64,000 nt of DNA from Capronia americana (Eukaryota > Ascomycota > Eurotiomycetes > Chaetothyriales > Herpotrichiellaceae), in assembly GCA_016110215.1 (NCBI GenBank), contig JADWQD010000008.1:1054001-1118000 (forward strand), given 5' to 3'. The position numbers and the translations under genes are program-made. The stretch's first letter is position 1. Each line of letters opens with the position of its first letter. The notes beneath the pieces are model-generated. The model saw only the letters and a program-made list of their open reading frames with translations, was not told the DNA's origin and made no database searches. This document shows positions 32,079 through 41,071 of this stretch, one piece after another.

Positions 32079-33765
32079 CTACCTGAACTCAAATCCTCGA
32101 TAACCGTGTTGAGAGCAATCCAAGCACTTCTCCTTGTAAGCGGGTAGGCCGGCCATGTAAAGCAGAGCCTCGCGCGGCTTGCCGGGTATGTTGGCACCGA
32201 AATACCAGCTCTCGGCCTGGTGGAACAGGCCCCGGCCGCCGATGTCGTTAACGTGAGCCTTCCACTCCTTCTCGGCGTCGGCTGTCGCGTTGATGCTGGT
32301 CAGGTTGTTCCGCAACATATGTTGGATGCAGTCCACGACCCAGTCACCTTGAAATTCCACCGAAACAGGTCCAGCAGAGAACGCCGTCGGTGCCTGCGGC
32401 CCGTAGATGAAGAGCATGTTCGGAAAGTCGTGGACCGTCATGCCCAGGTAAGTGTACACCCCGTCCTGCCACTTCTCCGTGATGTGCTGCCCAGAGGCTC
32501 CGCGAAGGTCAATCTGTGTCATACCGCCGGTGATTGCGTCGAACCCGGTCGCCATCACTAGGGTGTCGAGTTCGTGGTTCGCCCCGTCCGACGTCTGAAT
32601 TCCCTCGGGCGTCATCCGCACAATGGGGGTCTCTAGGAGATTGACCAACGTAACGTTAGGTTGGTTGAAAGTTTCAAAGTAATCACGTTCCAGGCTGATT
32701 CGCTTGGTTCCGAACGCGTGGCTTGGGTGCTCAGGCGCGAGCACCGCCGCGGTCTTGGGGTCCTTGATTCTGGGTAGTGTCTTTTCTCGCCAGAACTGGT
32801 ATGCGGCAGCGTTGGCAGCAGGGTCAAACATCATGTCGGCGAAGTTGCCCAGCTGGAATTGCAATCCTCCGCCGCCCCAGAGTTTCTCGTACACCGCGCG
32901 TCGTTCGGCCTCGGACAAGTCAGTCGTCTTTTCCGGTAGGAAGTTGTAGAGAAATCCGCCAAAGGTGGTCAGCTGGGTCTTGCGCAATTCGACAAACCTG
33001 TCCCGCAGGGCCTGGTTCTCTTCTTTACCAAGCGTGGGATTGCGTATCGGGATAGCATTATTCGGAGTTCGCTGAAACACGGTTAGACGATCAGCAACCT
33101 TGCCCAGTTCTTGTATAGCCTGAACCCCTGAAGCACCAGTGCCAATCACTCCTACCCTCTTGTTTGTCAGGTCGACCTTCTCCTGTGGCCAGTGGGACGT
33201 ATGGTGTATAGTGCCTTTGAAGTCGTCAAAACCGGGGTACGGTGGCATGAACGGTTTTGCGGCGAAGCCCGTGCAGGGGCAAAAAAACCGGCTGCGGTAA
33301 GAAGACTGCTCCTCACCGGCTCGAGCGACGACTCGCCACTGTGAGGTCTCCTTGTCCCAGTGGGCGCTTTCGACTCTCGTATTGAAGTCAATGTCACCGC
33401 GCAGGGCCCAGACTTTGCTGATGTGTTCAAAGTAGGCGACCAGCTCGTCTCGACCAGGATATCGCTGTTTCCAGTCCCATTGCGCCCATGTCTCGTCGGC
33501 CGAGAACTGATACTGAGGCACCTCCAAGTCTACACGAGCTCCGGGATAGGAGTTCCAGTACCTGGCCAGACGCGTCAGTGAAACGTCAAGAATGTACTCG
33601 GTGTACCCGCTAGTTGACTGACCAAACCCCTCCGGCCTTTTCTCCAGCTTCCAGGAGTCGGACAGAGCATCCTAACTTTCTGAGACTGTTCAACAAGTAG
33701 AAGCCGCTAAAGCCAGCCCCCACGATTATAACATCGTAGTAGCTGTCCGGCGATATTGACCCCAT
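32079..33765 (-). CDS. Baeyer-Villiger monooxygenase 2 (FAD, NADPH)
   Basis: Two exons: 33623-33765 and 32079-33561 with a 61-nt intron (33562-33622, GTCAGT...CAG), giving 541 aa. FAD-binding GAGFSG (16-21), the BVMO fingerprint FKGTIHHTSHWP (162-173, fits FxGxxxHxxxWP) and NADPH-binding GTGASG (188-193) are all present. The block YWNSYPGARVD and the C-terminal SWYFGANIPGKPREAL correspond to blocks in BVMO1, so the two are clear paralogues, but the divergence is substantial and their intron positions differ (here near the N-terminus, in BVMO1 near the C-terminus). It likely acts on a different ketone from BVMO1, or at a different stage. It marks the right end of the island, transcribed toward its centre. 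Confidence 0.95.
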
Positions 33766-34529
33766 CGAGCCGATGGTGCGACTGAAGGAATGAGAACGAT
33801 CTAGGCGCCAAAAGACAAGGGAAGGGCGTGGTAAGTAAGCTTCGCACCACTCAGGAAATGGCCTTAATAAAGATCGCAGCAGATTGCAAGCTAGCCTTTC
33901 CGTTCAGATCGCTGGTATACAGCCATGGGCCAACTTGAAGTTGACTTCGCTTGGACCGCCGATGCTCTGTCCAATGACCCCGGATTGCTTTTGCAGTTCC
34001 CCGATCGAAGAGGTGGTGGGATGCCGACGAATCACAGGTCGAGCTGGGCCACGCTGGTGCCGGCGCGAAACCGGGGAAGCAACTTCCCAAGACACATGCA
34101 CAATCAGGTGACCTTCAATTTAGTAATTACCTAGGTACCGAGACAGGCAGGACAAACATCAGGAATCCAGTAGAATAACAGCTCTCCAGTGATCGGGCCA
34201 AAGGAATGCCTGTCGCTGACCGCTGCGGCATGGATGTTGCTTTCGGACCGGAAACGGAAGGTTCCCCCACGAGTCGAAACCGAGTTGGAGGCTTCTCGGG
34301 TGTGATGGATGTGATACGTCGCAGCCGTAAGATTGCCCTGGCAGTAGATGCTGATAACAAAGAAACACCGCCTCATGATTTATTCCCAAACCGTCGGATG
34401 CTCCTGGCCCGCTTGTGCTGACGAGCGTGCTTATGGGCGTTTCGAGCTGCTTCGTGAACCGGTCTGGAAGCAAACTACATCGGTCGCATTGCTCGTCACA
34501 GCCAACGTCCGCGACCGACGAGCGAAACT
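33766..34529. promoter_or_regulatory. BVMO2 upstream region
   Basis: About 760 bp with no gene. It contains CGCGAAACCGG at about 34066-34076, matching the arms of the inverted repeat in the ALDH/P450 promoter, some 300 bp upstream of the BVMO2 start codon. Confidence 0.35.
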
Positions 34530-35160
34530 GATTCCATGATATTCTTCAACTCCTGGCCGGGAAGAAACTGCTCGCAATACGGGCTATTCCCGGGCAGCGG
34601 CTCTGTCTCAAACACATCCAGTGCCGCTGCCCCCATTGACGACCCAAGCATGTTTCTACAGCAGACCGAGCCGCTCCTTGTTCAGAGCGTGCTTGGTCGT
34701 CTCACCGCCGGGCAGGATCATGAGCAGCGCATCGGCCTCTGGCAGAAGCTCGACCAAGTCTGTAGACCGGGACGCCACTACGCACGCCGGAGCTGCGCCC
34801 TATGCCCTTGACGTTCCCGCCCAACGCCGTGAGCCACGACCTCAGCATTTTAGCGATAGTTCCGAAGTCCCAGATTAAGATGTTGGCATCTTGTAGCGTA
34901 GTGGGCTTATCTACGGGGCAGTCAGGCTGAGCTCCGCCTAGGTGCGACGGCCAGTGGGCTCATAATCGGCAGTCGCGCCTTTCAAAGAAGCGGCGCGCGG
35001 CGTTTATGAGGAGCCCAAGCGTATGTTCGTGCAAGCCCGAACCTGTGGTGAGAGTGATCTTGGACACGTCGATGCCCGTACTGGACCTGCGGCCAGCGAC
35101 TGGATCCAATGCAGCTTGGTGAGGCGCCGCGCTTCTTCTCGAAGGTGCGCCGCGCGTACA
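34530..35160 (-). pseudogene. Decayed D-2-hydroxyacid dehydrogenase
   Basis: Minus-strand fragments in different frames line up in order with the NAD-dependent D-isomer 2-hydroxyacid dehydrogenase family. They are LTKLHWIQSLAAG, then ITLTTGSGLHEHTLGLL, then NILIWDFGTIAKMLRSWL with GGNVKGIGRS, then DLVELLPEADALLMILPG, then TTKHALNKERLGLL, a stop codon, KHAWVVNGG, and ALDVFETEPLPGNSPYCE. Several frameshifts and in-frame stops interrupt it. The nucleotide-binding loop has a Gly-to-Asp change, and the segment after WVVN is shortened, removing the part around the catalytic Arg/Glu. It cannot make a functional enzyme as it stands. It sits just outside BVMO2 and may once have belonged to the island. 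Confidence 0.8.
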
Positions 35161-35949
35161 AGAGCTTCATGATGGTGGTGGAGGTGTTGACGGTTGTCGT
35201 CGTCGTCGTCGTCGTCGAATGGGTGGCCGGGAAGCGGTATTACTAGTACTCCATGTCGATGTAAACGTTTGTATCAACGGTGTGGACAGGTCTCCCAGCT
35301 TCTATCTCGCTTGTCCAGCTCCTTTTCCGGTGGCTGAGACGATCGGACCAGTAATGACAGAGGTTTCTGGTTCCTGCAGCAGTAATCACCTCAAATGGCT
35401 GTTTCTCCTCGCTCCTGAGGTCTCAGAAACTTAGGTTCCATCATCTTTCCGAGGTCGAATTCACCGTCTTTCGAGGGCTTTGTGAAAAGCATGACTTGGG
35501 GTCAGGGTGCGGAATACCAGTACTTAGCCTCCTAGATCGACCACTATACCCTCGAGCCGCACTGTGGTTTATTCAGTCTCAGGCTTCCGCGTCCTGTATC
35601 TTAGCGTTATACTCTTGGGCTGTCGAATCACCCACATTCACAGTTGCTCATATTGTTCTGCAAGCAAGAGTGCATGCGCAACCTGAATGCTCCGCCGTTA
35701 TCCGGCTGCAGCGGAGTGTTACTACTTGCGGTGGTATTTTCCATGATTTTGTTTGCTTCACCTTCGAGTCACTTCATTCACACAAGACACTTTGCCGGTA
35801 CGGGGTACTTTAGAATTGTCTGGACAAGATGATGATACCCTAGCCTGCGCCACCTCGTTCCCCTGTCGCATATGTCACAGCCAGCTTTGGCCTGGCTTGC
35901 GACCACATACTCGCGGGCCCGAAGACAAATTAAACCTTTCTCCAGAACC
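35161..35949. other. Intergenic with GTC trinucleotide repeat
   Basis: About 790 bp with no gene recognised. A (GTC)7 repeat lies at 35196-35217. The rest should include the DUS1 promoter. Confidence 0.45.
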
Positions 35950-37597
35950 ATGGCACAAATATCGTCTGCGGGCATAAGCCAGTCGCCGCCTGGCAAACTG
36001 ACAGGTCGAGCCTTCTACGAAAGTATCGGCTGCCCCAAATACATCGTGGCACCTATGGTCGATCGCTCTGAATTCGTCCGTCCTCCCACCCACCTTTCCG
36101 GCACGCGATTTATGTTGACCCGTTCTCCAGGCCTGGAGGCTCCTCACTCGATCCTACCTAGATGAAGAACGCTCAAACTCTCTGTTAGCGTACACACCCA
36201 TGCTCCACGCGCGACTGTTCCGAGAAACCGCAAGATTCAGAGACGGACACTTCCTGCCGACGAGAAGCAGTCTAGTGTCAAAGGAGAAATCCTCAGACCC
36301 TCCTTGGCTGGACGGGAATCCGGCGTTGGATAGACCCCTCTTTGTGCAGTTTTGTGCGAATAAGCCGGAGGACTTGCTCGACGCGGCGCAGTATGTGGCT
36401 CCATACTGCGATGCGGTAGACTTGAATTTGGGATGTCCACAAGGAATTGCGAGGTCGGGCCACTACGGCTCCTTCCTGCAAGAAGACTGGGATACTATCT
36501 ACAAGATGATCAACAAGCTGCACAACGAATTGACAGTGCCTGTGACGGCGAAGATGAGAGTTCTTGACACACGGGAGAAGACCCTCGACTATGCCAGGAT
36601 GATATTGTCCGCAGGCGCAAGCATATTGACTGTGCACGGGAGGAGAAGAGAACAGAAAGGTCACAATACCGGAATAGCAGACTGGTCTGTGATTCGGTAT
36701 TTACGAGACAACCTTCCCCCTGAAACCGTCATCTTCGCCAACGGCAATATCTTGAACTCGGGCGACCTGGAAGCTAGCTTGGCTGCAACTGGTGCCGACG
36801 GTGTTATGAGTGCAGAGGGAAATCTTTCGGATCCCACTATATTTGCAGCACCTCCGAAAGAATACAGTCCGCGGGAGTATTGGTATGCACCGGACGGGAA
36901 AGGAGGATTCCGCATGGATGCCGTTTTCAGGAGATATCTGGACATCATTCATCGACACTCCCTTGATACAGAACCCCCGGCCCGCAAACCGCTGTACGTT
37001 CCAGGAGATCCTGAAGATAATTCCGTGACTACAGAAGCCGTGAAATCAGAGGATCAAAGCCCTACCAACAAGCGAAAGCGGGGCGGTACGCAGAAGTCTG
37101 ACCCAAGCATCAGAGCGATGCAGGGACACCTCTTCCAGCTACTAAGACCCTTGATCACCGTCCATACCGACATTCGAGATGCACTGGCAAAGACCAGGGT
37201 TGGAGACATTGTCGGATTCGAGAGGGTGCTGGCCATGGTAGAAGCAGCGGTAAAGAATGGCCTCGACGAGTACGACGCTTCAGCGCAAGTGAAACCAGAA
37301 GTCGCCGATAACCCCGATGCAGTATCGGCATCTGAATTGACGCCGAAACAGAAAACTGAACTCAAGTACAGAAGACCATGGTGGGTTTGCCAACCCTACA
37401 TTCGCCGTTTACCTGAAGAAGCGATTCAAGTCGGAGCTATGAAGGCCGGAAAAAAGGGTACAGCCAACGCAGACTCAAAGGGGAGATTTGCGAATACGGC
37501 TCAGCCGATCCAAAGAACGGATGACCTAGAGAGCCTGGATCATCCATTGGACCAGACTTCCAAGGAACTGCCGCAGCCTGGTCTGGTCTGTGGCTGA
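35950..37597 (+). CDS. DUS1: tRNA-dihydrouridine synthase, Dus1 type
   Basis: Two exons: 35950-36075 and 36131-37597, with a 55-nt intron, giving about 530 aa. This FMN-dependent enzyme reduces uridine in the D-loop (positions 16/17 for yeast Dus1) of cytoplasmic tRNAs using NADPH. Visible signatures are YIVAPMVDRSEFAWR across the splice junction, FCANKPEDLLDAAQYV, the active-site DLNLGCPQGIARSGHYGSFL with its catalytic Cys, VTAKMRV and LTVHGRRREQKG, plus the phosphate-binding IFANGNI and GADGVMSAEGNL. The C-terminal tail beyond the helical domain is long and charged. An upstream in-frame ATG at 35872 would add MSQPALAWLATTYSRARRQ, which looks like a mitochondrial presequence. I annotate the inner ATG as the conserved start. 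Confidence 0.93.
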
Positions 37598-38983
37598 GGT
37601 GAATACCACGAACCTGGAATCAACTACTTATGAAACCACGGTGACGTGTTATCTGTTAGTGTCCGCTCTGTGGGCCTCTGTCTCTTGGACCTGGCAATGG
37701 CGACGAGCTCTGTTCACTCACGAACAGCTGCCTCTTCAAGTCGGTGCGGGATCTTCTCAGTCCGACGTTGGGAAAACTGGATTTACCGGCAACATGGCTG
37801 GCTGTGTCTGGAAGCAGTCATTCCTGGCACCAGTGTCGAAGCCCTATCCTCGTCGGCATACATACAGAAGAACAAACCAGCGCGTTCCGCTCTGTATCCG
37901 GCAATGTTTTCCAGCCATAGCAATCTGTTCCTCGCTAGAGACTTACCGTGGCACAAAAGTGAGTCATCAGCACCAAGCAAAATCCCACAGCCTGCGTCAA
38001 TAATGCCTCTTCGTTGGCAGGATTGCCCGCGTCCTCCTTCCCCTCATCAATGCCATCAACGTCACCGTGAGCAGCAAAGATAGTGCTTTCGAATCCCTTC
38101 TCCCTCCTCGGACACAGCAGTCTCATCTGCTTTCTGGCTTGGCTTCCGCTTCCACTTCTCTCCATCGCCCTTCTCAAGTCTCCTTCTGGCCTATCAATGA
38201 AATCAAGTCTCCTCGCGCTGGACCTTGTATCGGGTCGCAGGGACTTGGACACAAGCACGCTGCGTCATCATAGCGGGAAACTTGCGGTCCATCCGTTACT
38301 TCTTTGAACCAGCTTGGATAGTGTGGCCAAGCTTCCGTGAAGCAAGGATCCCATTCTTCCTTCTTTTTAGTAGTGATGACCAAAGGGAGCAGCTCATCAT
38401 CGGTTAGGTGATTGACGTTGGTGTTCTGCTACGGCCCTTCAGTCAAAGAAATGAGGAAGTCGATCCCCACGGGAGGCCATTGTTGAACTCCCTCACGAAT
38501 GTTGTAACTAAGCAGCGCTAGCTGTTCAAGGGAGGGATGTGATGCTAATTTTCTGAACCGAACAGACCCATGTTCAGTCGTAGCTGTATGTGCTGGGCAG
38601 CTTCCAGCTCTGGGAGCCGCAACTTCTTGTGCTTGAAGCGGCCGAACCAGTGTCGCCCTCAGTAACATCTCTCAACCATGAGCAAATTAGGAACCCAATG
38701 CGGGCCTGGGCTCTATTGCAAGCTCAAGAACTGTCAATGTGGGTGAGCACACAGTTCCGACGCTGTCGAATCCTGATCTTTTTCGAGGCCATCGGTTGGT
38801 TCTGCAATAAGCTTCTCTGTCTCGGTGACCTGTTTGAGACATGGTACTGGATGGTGCCTCAGTCGACCTTAGGCGAACAGCGCCTCTCGAACAGCTCCTC
38901 AAGTACAAACTTCACCTCACCCACCTCACGAAGCTAAACTGTCATCTTTCTCAACACCAATTCCATTATGCTTGGAGAGCCTT
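37598..38983. other. Gene-poor intergenic region
   Basis: About 1.4 kb between the DUS1 stop and the 3-prime end of the next minus-strand gene. Only short overlapping frames without domains or splice continuity are present. I see no RNA gene or repeat. Confidence 0.4.
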
Positions 38984-41071
38984 CTATTCCTGCTCGTCAC
39001 CATTCTCTAATACATCACCCTTGTCCTCATTCTCATCGTCATCAGGTCCACCACCTTCTTCGCCGCTCTCTTCGCGCTCGCTGCTGTCTTCCGCCGCAGC
39101 TCTGGCAACAGCGGTCAAAAGGTAATCTAAACGCTCCATGGCATCTCGCTCATCCTCGAGCTGCTCGATCTCAGCTGCATCGACCTTTGCGAGCCATTTC
39201 TTGTCCGGGCTGACACGGAAATGGACGAACAACTTTGGGTGACGATGTCGCATCGTCATCAGGGCCATGGGCTCGCGATCAAATCGTGGCGCCTTTGGCT
39301 GTTTACCCCTTTCGTCGACAGGAAAGGTGCCGCTAAATCGTTCGTTCATGCGATGCGCCCATTCTTGCTTTGTGGCTTTGCTGACTGCACCTGTTTCGAG
39401 GAGGGCTTTGCGTGTCTTGGTTGGATACTTCTCTTTGAGTGCAGCTATCCATTCTTCGCTGAGTTGGTAGAGGAAGTCCAGCTCTTCAGGGCTCCATTTC
39501 TGAGCGGGGCGGCGGAGAACTCGGCCCTCAACACGAGAGCCGATCTGGCGACGCCAGTTGTTGAGGTCTGCGAGATGCGATGGTGTCTCGAAATTGAATT
39601 CGACAACTGGCTTGGTGATGTTGGGCCTCTTTCTAGGCTCGCGACTGGACTTTCCAGTGGTCTTTCTGCCCCGCTTGCCTGTAACTTTGCCGCTCCTCGG
39701 CGAAGGTGTGGGAGAGGAGGAAGTGCTTGGAGACGACATGGAAGTGTTGCCGGAAGGCGCGACGTTGTGGGTGAAGGTCATTTCATCGTCCTCGTCGCCG
39801 TCTGCGCCATCCGCACCGTCCAAATCAGCCGAGTCGTCTTCCACATCTTCGACGCGGTCGGAGAAGAAGTACTTCTTGTGCTTAAAAAGATTGAACCTGT
39901 ACTGTCCTTTGGAGACATACTCAAGGATGAACTTTGACGGATTGGCTGGGCCAGGCTGGACGGTTTGTGCCTTTTCTGGGTTACCCATGGCGGCGAGACG
40001 GATGAAGCTGTTCGGGCCAGCACGGAGGGCGAAGCCAGGTCTACGCTCGTTGGCAGTGTCGTAGCGCCTTCCACGGCGTTGACCGTAGACGTAGGGGGCT
40101 GGAGGATTCGGGTCATTGGGGTTGGTGAAGTTTCTGCCGTCATCATTCCACCCGTCGACATCTGCATCTGGCACCGCACGACATTCTTCTGCCGTGGGTG
40201 CATCTCTCACCCGCCCATTGTGGTCCACGCGGAGACCCCAATGAGGACGACCCTCCGCAATCTCGCGAGTGTCAGCGCTCGTAAAGGGCGGAATACCCTC
40301 TCTGTACCAGGCAATAACAGACCGGACCAGGTCCCATTGCTTCTTCTGCAGAAAGAGCTTGATGGAAAACCAGTCTGCACGCTCACAGATGTCGAGCATC
40401 GCTGCGATACGGGCGGATTGCTCATTAACGTCACCAGTGGGGATCCGCAGGCTGTCAAAGGCGACGCGAAGACGGTTCCTCGCCTCCTCGTGGCTCTGGA
40501 ACTGAGCCAGTGCTAGGCTAATGTCCCAATCTGCGAGGTGTAAAAGCAACACGGCTTCAGAAATCGACAAGACAACACCGTGCTTCTCTTCGATGCCGAC
40601 CCGGAAAGCCAGTGCGAGGTCCCGACGTTCTTGCTCGATATTGACGTTGAATGGGAGGTGTTCGTCCTCCATTGTGGTCATGAGCTCGACTTCCGTGCTG
40701 ATCTTGTTGTTAAGGGAGGTGTCCGCACTATCCCGGTTGTTGTTGGTGGCATCGTGGGGGTGTGGGGATGCGGAGGAAAGCGACGAGAGAGAAGATGGGT
40801 CGTCGTTGTCGTCGTCGTCCTGGTCGGAGTCTTCTCCTGCCAAGATGCGCTCTCGGTGGCGGTTCCACAGGGCGTGCGCTCGAGCAACTTCCCAATCAGT
40901 TGCTTCGAGGTATTGGCGAAGGAGCACCATCGTAGTAACCTGCGGGTAGATCAGATCCCACAGCTGGCGCTGACGGACCTCCCTCTCGTGTCTGCTGAGG
41001 GTCACTCTGCTTGGGCCTTGTTGGCTACCGTGCCCAGCACTGCCGCCACGGCGCTGACCACGAGGAGCCAT
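38984..41071 (-). CDS. Conserved-looking acidic protein of unknown function
   Basis: Intronless, about 695 aa from the ATG at 41071 (MAPRGQRRGGSAG). An in-frame ATG at 41137 would add 22 residues. I do not recognise a named family. Order of features: a basic N-terminus; a helical segment (ATDWEVARAHALWNRH) related to two later repeats (LADWDISLALAQFQ and KKQWDLVRSVIAWYRE), each resembling a UBA-like three-helix unit; an acidic Asp/Ser stretch; a segment with PFTSADTREIAEGRPHWG; a Ser/Thr/Pro and Lys/Arg-rich linker resembling a nuclear localisation signal (GKRGRKTTGK); a WSPEELDFLYQLSEEW segment like a Myb/SANT helix; and a strongly acidic Glu/Asp C-terminus. The composition suggests a nuclear or chromatin protein, which is inference only. 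Confidence 0.8.
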   Translation of the reverse strand: MAPRGQRRGGSAGHGSQQGPSRVTLSRHEREVRQRQLWDLIYPQVTTMVLLRQYLEATDWEVARAHALWNRHRERILAGEDSDQDDDDNDDPSSLSSLSSASPHPHDATNNNRDSADTSLNNKISTEVELMTTMEDEHLPFNVNIEQERRDLALAFRVGIEEKHGVVLSISEAVLLLHLADWDISLALAQFQSHEEARNRLRVAFDSLRIPTGDVNEQSARIAAMLDICERADWFSIKLFLQKKQWDLVRSVIAWYREGIPPFTSADTREIAEGRPHWGLRVDHNGRVRDAPTAEECRAVPDADVDGWNDDGRNFTNPNDPNPPAPYVYGQRRGRRYDTANERRPGFALRAGPNSFIRLAAMGNPEKAQTVQPGPANPSKFILEYVSKGQYRFNLFKHKKYFFSDRVEDVEDDSADLDGADGADGDEDDEMTFTHNVAPSGNTSMSSPSTSSSPTPSPRSGKVTGKRGRKTTGKSSREPRKRPNITKPVVEFNFETPSHLADLNNWRRQIGSRVEGRVLRRPAQKWSPEELDFLYQLSEEWIAALKEKYPTKTRKALLETGAVSKATKQEWAHRMNERFSGTFPVDERGKQPKAPRFDREPMALMTMRHRHPKLFVHFRVSPDKKWLAKVDAAEIEQLEDERDAMERLDYLLTAVARAAAEDSSEREESGEEGGGPDDDENEDKGDVLENGDEQE

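Noticed and set aside
6225..33765. Classical secondary-metabolite cluster
   Set aside because: No PKS, NRPS, terpene cyclase, DMATS or other backbone gene in the window.
34536..34811. Plus-strand 91-codon frame as a gene
   Set aside because: The complementary strand carries the 2-hydroxyacid dehydrogenase remnants, which explain the sequence.
39221..39937. 238-codon plus-strand frame
   Set aside because: Antisense to the long intact frame at 38984-41071; no domain.
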